Assembly: GCA_020344865.1 (NCBI GenBank)
Contig: CP070830.1
Location: 274,951 to 280,931 of the forward strand
DNA: 5,981 bases
Source: Planctomycetota bacterium
GTDB taxonomy: Bacteria; Planctomycetota; Phycisphaerae; Sedimentisphaerales; Anaerobacaceae
Direction: 5' to 3'
Below, in pieces: positions 1-5,216 of this stretch. The position numbers were made by a program, and so were the translations under genes. Each line of letters opens with the position of its first letter. The first letter of the stretch is position 1. The notes beneath the pieces were generated by a model. That model made no database searches. It saw nothing but the letters and a program-made list of their open reading frames with translations, and had not been told where the DNA came from.

Positions 1-417
1 ATAGTAAGTATCTTTGTGGTCACGATAGACCCGCAGTATGTCCGGGTCGGAGAATCCGTGGATGGTGGTCAGCATCGGTGTTTTGACGAGCGGAAGATAA
101 GTCAGGGGCAGGTAGTCAAAGTTGTTATGAATCAGGTCAAACTCATCCGCCCGCTCCATAACCTTGGAAATATGAAAGCACGTCGAAACCAGCGGGATTT
201 GCGTCTTGTCTTCCTCGTAACCCCTTTCGACCCAGCCTACAAGTTTTGCCTTTGTCACGGATTCTTTCGTGGCAAAAAGTGTCACATTCTTCCACCCCCG
301 AGCCACCAACCCCTCGGTAATATTGCTGGCAACGGTCTCCCAGGCGCCGTACGCACGGGGAGGTGTCCGCCAGGCAACCGGCGCCAGAATAGCTATCCTT
401 TTACTTTTTATGTCCAT
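1..417 (-). CDS. Glycosyltransferase, GT4-like, N-terminal part (cut by window edge)
   Basis: The first 139 residues of a GT-B fold glycosyltransferase are present; the C-terminal nucleotide-sugar-binding half lies outside the window. The protein opens with a short basic head and then the first Rossmann strand and loop, RIAILAPVAWRTPPRAYGAWE (residues 7-27), a start typical of bacterial GT4 enzymes. Next come a helix (ETVASNITEGLVARG) and the strand NVTLFATKES. A second recognisable block is FDLIHNNFDYLPLTYLP, followed by TPMLTTIHGFSDPDILRVY, where the IHG loop usually lines the acceptor or active-site cleft. The ATG at 415-417 lies 22 bases after the stop of the upstream dehydrogenase gene, with a GGGG stretch 8 bases before it as a weak ribosome binding site, so co-transcription is likely. 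It would act in the cytoplasm on a surface or secreted polysaccharide. Donor and acceptor cannot be told. Family is confident, substrate unknown. Confidence 0.88.
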   Translation of the reverse strand, partial: MDIKSKRIAILAPVAWRTPPRAYGAWETVASNITEGLVARGWKNVTLFATKESVTKAKLVGWVERGYEEDKTQIPLVSTCFHISKVMERADEFDLIHNNFDYLPLTYLPLVKTPMLTTIHGFSDPDILRVYRDHKDTYY

Positions 418-439
418 CTTAATTGCCCCGGCACAGGTT

Positions 440-2080
440 CTAATCTGCCGCTCTTCGCACCTGTTCTTTAATTCGCTGGATATGTCCCCGACCCAAAGCC
501 TTCACTTCACAGCCGAGCTCGAAATATCGCCGGATTCTCTCGTCGTCAAGTATGCCAAAGCAGTCAATAACCGCCAGTGGTGCCCCGGCCCAGCCGACTA
601 TCTGGTCAGGCTCCAGCTTCAGATACGGCTCGTGAGGAACAGCCAGAATTATGGCTTCAGCACCTGCAAGCGCGGCCGAAAGGTCCCCCTGAACCTGAAT
701 ATGAACAAGTTCACCCTGATTGCGGAAGAACCTCGCAAGTGAATGCCCCGGTGAAGGGTAAGTATCCTGTTTTTCCAGTTCGTACCAGTGCTCGAGATAC
801 GGGTCGTGTACGCGCATCTCAGCGCCCATCTCGGTTAGTTTCCTCACGACAATTTCCGAACCGCTGTAACGAGTGTCGCCGACATCCTGACGGTAGCTGC
901 CGCCGCATATAAGAACTTTAGCCCCGGCTGTTTGTTTACCCATATTGCGAAGAGCGTCCCGCGTCAGTTCAGCCACGTGAAGTCCGCGAGTATCGTTTAT
1001 ATCTATCGCCTTCGGTGTAATTTTGAAAATATCGTCCCGGAAACCCAATATGTGTCTATACGCCCAGTACCCCAGACCTCCGTCCTTCGGCAGGCAGTAG
1101 CCGCCGATGCCAGGACCCGGGAATATGATGTTACTGTGTGTGGGCCGGACCTTGATTGCCTTGATTACCTTAATCAGGTCCACGCCGTTGCGCTCTGCAA
1201 ACAGACTCCACTCGTCAAGGAACGCTAGTATCGTGGCTCGGTAAGAATTCTCGACGATTTTGGTGGTCTCCGATTCTATTGGCCGGTCCATAACCGTCAA
1301 TGGATACTCTTCTGTGTTTAAAACCTCCTCGAGGAATTTTTCCACACGTGTTCTTGCCTCTTCATTACAGCCCGAGCAGACTCGCCAAAAATCCCGTATG
1401 GATGACACGTATTGCCTTCCCGGCATTACCCGCTCGAAACTGTGTGCCAGCAGTGGCTCTGAGTCTATGCCGCGCGCGGCGAAAGCCTTCTTCATTATCG
1501 GCCAGGCCACGAACTCAGTCGTGCCGGGCGCCACAGTCGTCTCTATCAGCGTAAGACATTCTGGCGGCACCTTTTCACCAATGGTCCTGATTGTTGCTTC
1601 CAGTGCGCCCATTTCAGCCTTGCCGCTCCGCATATTACCGAGGTCGTTTTTAGTATAATCGCACTGAACATCCACGACTACACAATCGGCTAATTTCAGA
1701 CAGTCGCTGTTGTACGTGGCGACAAGGGTTTTCTTGTCGAGCACGCACCGCTTTATCATCGGCTCGACCTCTGGGTCCTCCGCTTTTACCGGTGAGATGC
1801 CTTTATTAAGCAGCGGAATCTTCCAATAGCTTCGGGGGCTCGGTCGTTGGCAGCCAATGACAAACTTGCCGGGTTTGCCGGTGTCTTTGTCGACGGTGTC
1901 GGCGATTATGGCGGCCATCACCGCGCCGACGAAACCCACTCCCATCACTACGACGACTTCTTTGCCTTCGCTGCGAGCCGCCTCTGCCAGAGACTCCATT
2001 CTTTCAAACTCCGCGCTGTACTCATCCTCCTTCGGTATAGGAAACTTTTCACCTTCCGGGCTTGTTGAGTAATCGGTCAT
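440..2080 (-). CDS. Nucleotide-sugar dehydrogenase (UDP-glucose/GDP-mannose dehydrogenase family)
   Basis: This 546-residue enzyme should oxidise C6 of a nucleotide sugar to a uronic acid in two NAD(P)-dependent steps, feeding polysaccharide synthesis. Residues 1-40 are an extra charged head. The Rossmann domain begins at 41 with the dinucleotide loop GVGFVG (47-52). Family landmarks follow in order: ETTVAPGTTE (180-189), HSFERVMPG (213-221), the Lys/Asn pair in ETTKIVENSYRAT (K274, N278), the catalytic-cysteine loop GIGGYCLPKDGG (C329), and the C-terminal sugar-nucleotide domain with SYRQDVGDTRYSGSE (395-409). It is about 100 residues longer than common UDP-glucose 6-dehydrogenases, with extra sequence at the N-terminus, after the first helix (62-105) and near 430-465. 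All catalytic residues expected are present. AGAGGG about 10 bases before the ATG supports the start. It is probably an operon with the glycosyltransferase downstream. The exact substrate (UDP-glucose, UDP-N-acetylhexosamine or GDP-mannose) cannot be decided. Confidence 0.93.
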   Translation of the reverse strand: MTDYSTSPEGEKFPIPKEDEYSAEFERMESLAEAARSEGKEVVVVMGVGFVGAVMAAIIADTVDKDTGKPGKFVIGCQRPSPRSYWKIPLLNKGISPVKAEDPEVEPMIKRCVLDKKTLVATYNSDCLKLADCVVVDVQCDYTKNDLGNMRSGKAEMGALEATIRTIGEKVPPECLTLIETTVAPGTTEFVAWPIMKKAFAARGIDSEPLLAHSFERVMPGRQYVSSIRDFWRVCSGCNEEARTRVEKFLEEVLNTEEYPLTVMDRPIESETTKIVENSYRATILAFLDEWSLFAERNGVDLIKVIKAIKVRPTHSNIIFPGPGIGGYCLPKDGGLGYWAYRHILGFRDDIFKITPKAIDINDTRGLHVAELTRDALRNMGKQTAGAKVLICGGSYRQDVGDTRYSGSEIVVRKLTEMGAEMRVHDPYLEHWYELEKQDTYPSPGHSLARFFRNQGELVHIQVQGDLSAALAGAEAIILAVPHEPYLKLEPDQIVGWAGAPLAVIDCFGILDDERIRRYFELGCEVKALGRGHIQRIKEQVRRAAD

Positions 2081-2186
2081 TTTATAGCACCCTCTTTTCT
2101 TACTGTCATTTAATTACAATAAACTCTTCACTCTCGCGGTGATATGAGCGTCTTACTCAAATTCTTATGTTCTAACAACCGCCGCA

Positions 2187-2214
2187 AGTTTACCAACAAT
2201 GCCGTATTTATCAA
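2187..2214 (-). promoter_or_regulatory. Candidate sigma70-type promoter for the dehydrogenase gene
   Basis: Read on the minus strand, TTGATA (2214-2209, five of six matches to TTGACA) is followed after 16 bases by TAAACT (2192-2187, four of six matches to TATAAT). It would give a leader of roughly 100 bases before the ATG at 2080. It lies in the 288-base gap between divergent genes. Weak hexamers of this kind occur often by chance in AT-rich DNA, so this is only the best candidate seen. Confidence 0.28.
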
Positions 2215-2342
2215 GATTTTTCCTGACCCCTCATAAAGACAATCAAATTACTGAATATGCCTTGTGCCGACGCTGCCTCCAAAATAATTGCTCTTTGCAA
2301 TTGTATTTTTTGCTAAATAGTTTATTCTGATTGCCAGTAAGT

Positions 2343-2370
2343 TTGACATTGCTTTAGGACAAAAGATTAT
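2343..2370 (+). promoter_or_regulatory. Candidate promoter of the deacetylase gene
   Basis: A perfect TTGACA (2343-2348), a 16-base spacer and GATTAT (2365-2370, four of six matches to TATAAT) form a plausible sigma70-type promoter. Transcription would start near 2377, which is downstream of the ATG at 2369. If this promoter is used, the 2369 start cannot be translated and the gene must start at 2405. The leader would be about 28 bases. Confidence 0.45.
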
Positions 2371-2387
2371 GAATTCTGTGAGAAAAA

Positions 2388-2393
2388 AAGGAG
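2388..2393 (+). promoter_or_regulatory. Ribosome binding site that favours the 2405 start
   Basis: AAGGAG ends 11 bases before the ATG at 2405, in an otherwise A-rich stretch. The earlier in-frame ATG at 2369 has only GGA ahead of it. The position therefore favours a start at 2405, which also puts the twin-arginine motif at residues 8-9, as expected for a Tat signal. Confidence 0.6.
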
Positions 2394-2404
2394 CAAAAAA
2401 AAAC

Positions 2405-3235
2405 ATGACCAAAGTTAATTATACGCGCCGAGATTTCCTAAAAGGCTTAAGCATAGGTGCTGCGTCGCTGACGCTGCCGTACTGTTTGTCTTCGTGCAGT
2501 ACTCAATCCAGTATGTGTAAAGCCCGCAAAGACCGTTTGCATATGGTTACCCTGAGCTTCGACGATGGCTTCAAAAAATCGAGTATTCGAACGGCCGAGA
2601 TTTACGAAAAATACAATCTCTCTGCTTGTATTAATGTCATTGCCACCGCCCACCATAAGGACTTCAAGCTTCCAAATGAGTACCACGCCTGGCCCGTTGC
2701 GGATTTCGGATTGTGGAATGAACTAAAGGCGCGGGGACATGAGATTATGCCTCACAGCTATAAACACTCAGACAAAGCCACGATGCCGTTTAGCCAGGCG
2801 AAGGAGCTTATACTGCGATGTCTGGATTACTTTGACACCGAGCTTGAGGGTTTTGACCGCGCAAAGGCCGTATTTAACTTCCCATATAACAGGTCCACAC
2901 CTGAGTTGGAAGCTTGGCTACCTACGCAGGTCATGGCTTTTCGAACCGGCGGAGGAGGAATAAACCCGCTGCCCTACAAGGGCCAGGTCAAGCTTACCTG
3001 CACTGGCTTTGGGCCGGGAAACTCCGAACAGCATTTGGATAATGAAATAGAAAAATTGCTTGCGCTGGATTCAGGATGGCTTGTTTATAACCTTCATGGC
3101 TTGGACGATGAAGGCTGGGGGCCTGTAAGGTCGTACTATCTGGAAAAATTGTTGGAACGACTGTCGGCCATAGACTCAGTGGTGATAATTCCGGCCGGTA
3201 AAGCGCTGCAAACTCTCGGCTCTGACCGGGCGTGA
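2405..3235 (+). CDS. Tat-exported lipoprotein with NodB polysaccharide deacetylase domain
   Basis: This 276-residue protein is a probable metal-dependent N- or O-deacetylase of a polysaccharide, acting outside the cytoplasm. The signal has the Tat motif TRRDFLK (7-13), a hydrophobic stretch (14-26) and a lipobox LSSC with the lipidated cysteine at 31. The NodB domain starts near 47. SFDDG (51-55) carries the metal-binding Asp54 and the catalytic-base Asp53. HSYKH (117-121) supplies the two metal-binding histidines. FNFPYN (157-162) sits where the family has its RxxxPxG loop, but the usual Arg and Gly are replaced. LVYNLHGLD (227-235) gives the late conserved His231. A longer frame opens at ATG 2369 (12 more residues), but promoter and Shine-Dalgarno positions argue against it. 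The gene stands alone and is divergent from the dehydrogenase gene. The substrate may be the polymer made with the neighbouring sugar genes; this is an inference. Confidence 0.88.
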   Translation: MTKVNYTRRDFLKGLSIGAASLTLPYCLSSCSTQSSMCKARKDRLHMVTLSFDDGFKKSSIRTAEIYEKYNLSACINVIATAHHKDFKLPNEYHAWPVADFGLWNELKARGHEIMPHSYKHSDKATMPFSQAKELILRCLDYFDTELEGFDRAKAVFNFPYNRSTPELEAWLPTQVMAFRTGGGGINPLPYKGQVKLTCTGFGPGNSEQHLDNEIEKLLALDSGWLVYNLHGLDDEGWGPVRSYYLEKLLERLSAIDSVVIIPAGKALQTLGSDRA

Positions 3236-3277
3236 CATTTGTCGGTCAATACCTTTCGTTTTTGTCTGTTTGCTTAC

Positions 3278-3345
3278 GTGAAATAATACTGGAGTGGGTC
3301 GCCCACAAGCACAAATGGTAACTCGGGGATACGGTATTATTTTAC
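3278..3345. repeat. Long inverted repeat between convergent gene ends, possible terminator
   Basis: The arms are 3278-3289 (GTGAAATAATAC) and 3334-3345 (GTATTATTTTAC). Eleven of twelve positions are complementary and the twelfth can form a G-U pair in plus-strand RNA. Between them sits a small GC-rich hairpin, GTGGG (3294-3298) with CCCAC (3302-3306) around a three-base loop. The right arm contains the TAA stop of the minus-strand gene (3337-3339). There is no good T-run, so this is not a classical intrinsic terminator. It is the only strong structure between the two converging genes and may help end transcription from either side. Confidence 0.45.
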
Positions 3346-3681
3346 CGCTTGCGGCTGCTTTTCTTTTTTCCTGTCCTTGGCCTCTTTCTTAAACTGCTCA
3401 AGCGACTTGGGCTCAGCTACCTTGCGATAGCCTAAGGCCTTTATCACTTCAAGAACCTCCGTCCATGTCGGGAAAGGCTTGGCGTTCCGGCTTTTGTACT
3501 CGTCAATGGCCATGAGAAATTCGAATTGCTCGCTGGACATCTCGCCTTCCTCGGCAGATTTCCTCTCATCGGTCCTTCGTCTGCCGGGGCCGCGCCGACG
3601 GTCAAGCCCGAGCCGTCGGTCGACTACACTTTCTCTGCGCTCTTTCCCGGACCATCGTTCTCCCAAAGGTTCGTCAGCCAT
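3337..3681 (-). CDS. Small hypothetical protein with arginine-repeat head
   Basis: No function is recognised for this 114-residue protein. Residues 11-41 are a low-complexity basic stretch with repeated ERR, DRR and GRRR units, probably disordered. Similar RR repeats precede folded domains in many bacterial proteins. A folded core follows at about 47-90, from EMSSEQFEFLMAIDEYK to PFPTWTEVLEVIKALGYRKV, predicted by eye as two or three helices with conserved-looking aromatic residues (F53, F55, W73, Y85). The tail (91-114) is lysine-rich and charged. No signal peptide or membrane segment is seen. GGAGG (3693-3697) lies 11 bases before the ATG at 3681, a strong site that supports the gene. The acidic-tail gene lies 101 bases upstream on the same strand, so co-transcription is possible. 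The basic stretch suggests contact with nucleic acid or an acidic partner, but this is inference only. Confidence 0.72.
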   Translation of the reverse strand: MADEPLGERWSGKERRESVVDRRLGLDRRRGPGRRRTDERKSAEEGEMSSEQFEFLMAIDEYKSRNAKPFPTWTEVLEVIKALGYRKVAEPKSLEQFKKEAKDRKKEKQPQAVK

Positions 3682-3782
3682 TTATTATTCGTCCTCCGAT
3701 CGGTGTCGTTTGCTTCTCGGTATCGATGGGGCGGCATCCTGTGATATACCACAAAAAGCGAACCTGCGTCATGCGCAGAAAA

Positions 3783-4106
3783 TTAAAAATCGTCGCTGAA
3801 AATATCGCTGTCGAAATCACCCTCATCTTCGTCCTCTAATGCAAAATCGTAAAAATCATCGTAGGCATCCTGAGATTCGATTACTACGTGTGCCTCATCG
3901 AGAAATTCCTCGGGCACCATCACGGCGATGCCTTTAACCTCGGATTGTTCAGGTTCATCTTGCTCCTTAATGATAACTGGGATGTCGTTGCTCTTAAGCA
4001 GCGTTTCATAATCCTTGGCTTGTTCCCAGTTCTCAGCAAAGGCAACCATGACAAGCTCCTGTACGTTAGTCTGCGATTTTCCAGTTTTTCGGGCCCGCTT
4101 AGCCAT
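3783..4106 (-). CDS. DUF2007-like small protein with strongly acidic tail
   Basis: This protein has 107 residues in three parts. Residues 1-12 are basic (AKRARKTGKS). Residues 16-78 look like the small DUF2007 ferredoxin-like fold: VMVAFAENWEQAKDYETLLKS, then NDIPVIIKEQD, then GIAVMVPEEFLDEAHVVIES, that is strand, helix, strand, strand, helix. DUF2007 is described as a putative signal-transducing domain, with little known of its mechanism. Residues 80-107 are an acidic, aromatic-spiced tail rich in Asp, Glu, Phe and Tyr, likely disordered. There is no signal peptide. GGAG lies 9 bases before the ATG. The gene is transcribed away from the histone gene across a 362-base gap and may share its transcript with the RR-repeat gene downstream. 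The DUF2007 match is from pattern memory and is moderate; the acidic tail is plain in the sequence. Confidence 0.75.
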   Translation of the reverse strand: MAKRARKTGKSQTNVQELVMVAFAENWEQAKDYETLLKSNDIPVIIKEQDEPEQSEVKGIAVMVPEEFLDEAHVVIESQDAYDDFYDFALEDEDEGDFDSDIFSDDF

Positions 4107-4210
4107 ACTCTATTTCTCCGCTACAAATCCAATCGGGTTCCTGTTAGTGCGAGAAAACACTCGCTGAGTTTCTTTCGTCAGAATTACCCACCAAGATTAT
4201 TAAAATTACC

Positions 4211-4274
4211 GCCGATTACGGCCTCCCAAAGGCAAAAACGCGACTTCCAGGTCGGTATTTTTGGGTCTATCGGC
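4211..4274. repeat. Nested inverted repeats, possible structured RNA or operator
   Basis: Three nested complementary pairs occur: GCCGAT (4211-4216) with ATCGGC (4269-4274), CCCAAA (4225-4230) with TTTGGG (4260-4265), and CGAC (4241-4244) with GTCG (4251-4254). They could stack into one long interrupted hairpin. The element is upstream of the histone promoter, so it would not be in the histone mRNA. It could lie in the leader of the divergent acidic-tail gene or act as a DNA site. It matches no riboswitch that I recognise. Confidence 0.4.
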
Positions 4275-4315
4275 TCTATGGACGCAAAAATTTAGCGTTT
4301 CAGCATATTTTTTTG

Positions 4316-4342
4316 TTGCAAGTGCTTGACGCTTTCTATAAT
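4316..4342 (+). promoter_or_regulatory. Likely sigma70-type promoter of the histone gene
   Basis: A perfect TATAAT lies at 4337-4342. Possible -35 boxes are TTGCAA (4316-4321, spacer 15) or TTGTTG (4313-4318, spacer 18); neither is ideal in both sequence and spacing. A T-run (4306-4314) lies just upstream. Transcription would start near 4349, leaving a leader of about 120 bases before the histone ATG. Confidence 0.55.
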
Positions 4343-4406
4343 AACGATGCCTGTAAGCTCATATTGTGAACTTTACTGTGGCAGTGACTTTGTGTTGAGG
4401 TGCTCG

Positions 4407-4421
4407 CCTGAAGGATTCAGG
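4407..4421 (+). other. Small hairpin in the histone mRNA leader
   Basis: CCTGAA and TTCAGG form a perfect six-base-pair stem around GGA, about 47 bases before the histone ATG. No T-run follows, so it is not a terminator. It may stabilise the leader or have no role. Confidence 0.35.
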
Positions 4422-4468
4422 GCCGGGCTATTAAAGAATTAACGTTTTAGCATGGAGGACACTTAAAA

Positions 4469-4654
4469 ATGGCACAAAAAAAAGAGTCTTTAATTGTAGC
4501 AAGCAAGGTTAAGGCCTACATCAAGAGCAAAAAGATGATGACCTCATCGGATGCGCTCGGGGCAATCAGCGACAAGGTCTATTGTATGCTCGATGCCGCT
4601 ATTGCTCGGACCAAGGCTAACCGCCGAAGCACAGTAAAGCCGCAGGACCTGTAG
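4469..4654 (+). CDS. Bacterial histone-fold protein, 61 residues
   Basis: A very small basic protein (13 Lys/Arg against 5 Asp/Glu), probably a DNA-binding, dimer-forming nucleoid protein. Its layout matches the histone fold. The first helix is about 6-20 (ESLIVASKVKAYIKS). A loop at 21-27 follows. The long central helix is about 28-50 (DALGAISDKVYCMLDAAIARTKA). The second loop and start of helix three are RRSTVKPQDL (52-61). Arg53 and Asp60 are seven residues apart, as are Arg52 and Asp59 of archaeal HMfB, where they form the conserved R-D clamp; Thr55 and Lys57 also fit that loop. The chain ends right after the clamp Asp, so helix three is almost absent, which resembles short bacterial histones such as Bdellovibrio Bd0055. 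GGAGG lies 10 bases before the ATG. It has its own promoter and terminator, so it is a single-gene unit, probably well expressed. Length and motif exclude HU/IHF. Confidence 0.85.
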   Translation: MAQKKESLIVASKVKAYIKSKKMMTSSDALGAISDKVYCMLDAAIARTKANRRSTVKPQDL

Positions 4655-4757
4655 CGGGTTGTTTCAAAGAGCCCGCAAGAGACTCTCAGCAGCAGCATCT
4701 TGTGTGCTAAGGTCTTTTGTATAAACATTTTACGTTTGCGGCGACTACATTTGACAT

Positions 4758-4794
4758 AAGCCGTTCCGCTTGTTTTGCGGCGGAACGGCTTTTT
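4758..4794 (+). terminator. Strong intrinsic terminator after the histone gene
   Basis: A perfect 12-base-pair stem, AAGCCGTTCCGC (4758-4769) with GCGGAACGGCTT (4780-4791), has a 10-base loop and runs into TTTTT (4790-4794). It lies about 100 bases after the histone stop. A weaker GCGGG/CCCGC hairpin (4654-4676) overlaps the stop codon itself. The A-run on the left is only two bases, so it is mainly a plus-strand terminator. Confidence 0.85.
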
Positions 4795-5013
4795 GGCGCG
4801 GTGATTCTTGGTAATCTTGAATTTTCGAATCACGCGTTTGCTGGTTATCAGTCCTTAGGCTATTTCCGTGCGATAAAATACCTCAAAATATCGCCCGAAC
4901 CGGGATAGCTGGCTTTGCTTTAAATACACATTTTTTTAAGTGTCCGCCCCCAAAATCCCCATTATCAGCCTCAAGATTACCGTTTCTTGGAAAATTTCTG
5001 TACCTGTCCCTGC

Positions 5014-5040
5014 AAAAAGCCCGATTTATATAGGCGGGCT
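5014..5040 (-). terminator. Possible intrinsic terminator facing left
   Basis: On the minus strand AGCCCG (5040-5035) and CGGGCT (5023-5018) form a six-base-pair stem with an 11-base loop, followed by TTTT (5017-5014). This is the form of a modest Rho-independent terminator for leftward transcription, yet no minus-strand gene is seen to its right within the window. Confidence 0.4.
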
Positions 5041-5060
5041 CGCAGCAAGTGCGACATTTT

Positions 5061-5089
5061 TTAGATGTTCCGAAGTTGAGGACATCTAA
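5061..5089. repeat. Hairpin with eight-to-ten-base-pair stem
   Basis: TTAGATGT (5061-5068) is exactly complementary to ACATCTAA (5082-5089). Two further pairs (CC 5070-5071 with GG 5080-5081) form past a bulged T at 5069, leaving an eight-base loop. On the plus strand it is followed by TTTCTTG, a poor T-run, so termination is doubtful. Confidence 0.45.
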
Positions 5090-5177
5090 TTTCTTGCCGA
5101 TAGAGAGCCTGCCGGCAAATTGCTAATTAGCTGTTCACACCGCTGCTAAGTAACAAAATGCTTGCTATGGATTTTGG

Positions 5178-5216
5178 ATTTGACAAGTGAAATGACCGTA
5201 AGTTTCTATTTGACAA
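5178..5216 (+). promoter_or_regulatory. Direct repeat with two TTGACA boxes upstream of the glycosyltransferase
   Basis: ATTTGACAA occurs twice, at 5178-5186 and 5208-5216, exactly 30 bases apart, or about three helical turns. Each copy contains a perfect TTGACA. The first has TTCTAT (5204-5209) 18 bases downstream and the second has TATTGC (5231-5236) 15 bases downstream, both poor -10 boxes. The pair could be tandem promoters or a binding site for a regulator. Confidence 0.35.

Larger units (their letters stand above)
4107..4468. other. Divergent intergenic region ahead of the histone gene
   Basis: No credible gene is seen in these 362 bases. They hold a short hairpin GCGAG/CTCGC (4149-4164), a nested inverted-repeat element (4211-4274), a sigma70-type promoter facing right (4316-4342), a small leader hairpin (4407-4421) and the histone ribosome binding site (4454-4458). 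On the minus strand, TTTAAT-like boxes near 4198-4204 could serve the acidic-tail gene, but no convincing -35 was found at normal spacing. Confidence 0.6.

Noticed and set aside
16..742. Two plus-strand open frames of about 150 codons
   Set aside because: They run antisense to the glycosyltransferase and dehydrogenase genes, which have clear family motifs. Their translations are low in recognisable protein features.
3753..3778. Possible minus-strand terminator between the two small genes: CTGCG/CGCAG hairpin and TTTTT
   Set aside because: The stem is only five base pairs and the T-run begins six bases after it, so it is too weak to call and the two genes may still be co-transcribed.
3479..3799. 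Plus-strand frames of 72-106 codons
   Set aside because: They are antisense to the RR-repeat protein, which has a strong ribosome binding site. Their Ser/Arg-rich composition is the mirror of the arginine codons.
4211..4274. Cyclic-di-GMP type I riboswitch, suggested by AAAGGCAAA
   Set aside because: The second conserved core (ACGCAAAGCC type) and the required helix arrangement are absent on both strands.
4469..4654. HU/IHF-type or other classical nucleoid protein
   Set aside because: HU-family proteins are about 90 residues with a beta-arm and a GFG-type motif, none of which is present; the RxTxKxxD loop fits a histone instead.
4810..4835. tRNA T-arm-like TTCGAATC
   Set aside because: No acceptor stem, anticodon arm or D-arm could be assembled around it on either strand.
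4579..4908. Frames of 84 codons (minus) and 63 codons (plus) around the histone terminator
   Set aside because: Both read through the perfect 12-base-pair terminator stem and one overlaps the histone in antisense. No motif or ribosome binding site supports them.
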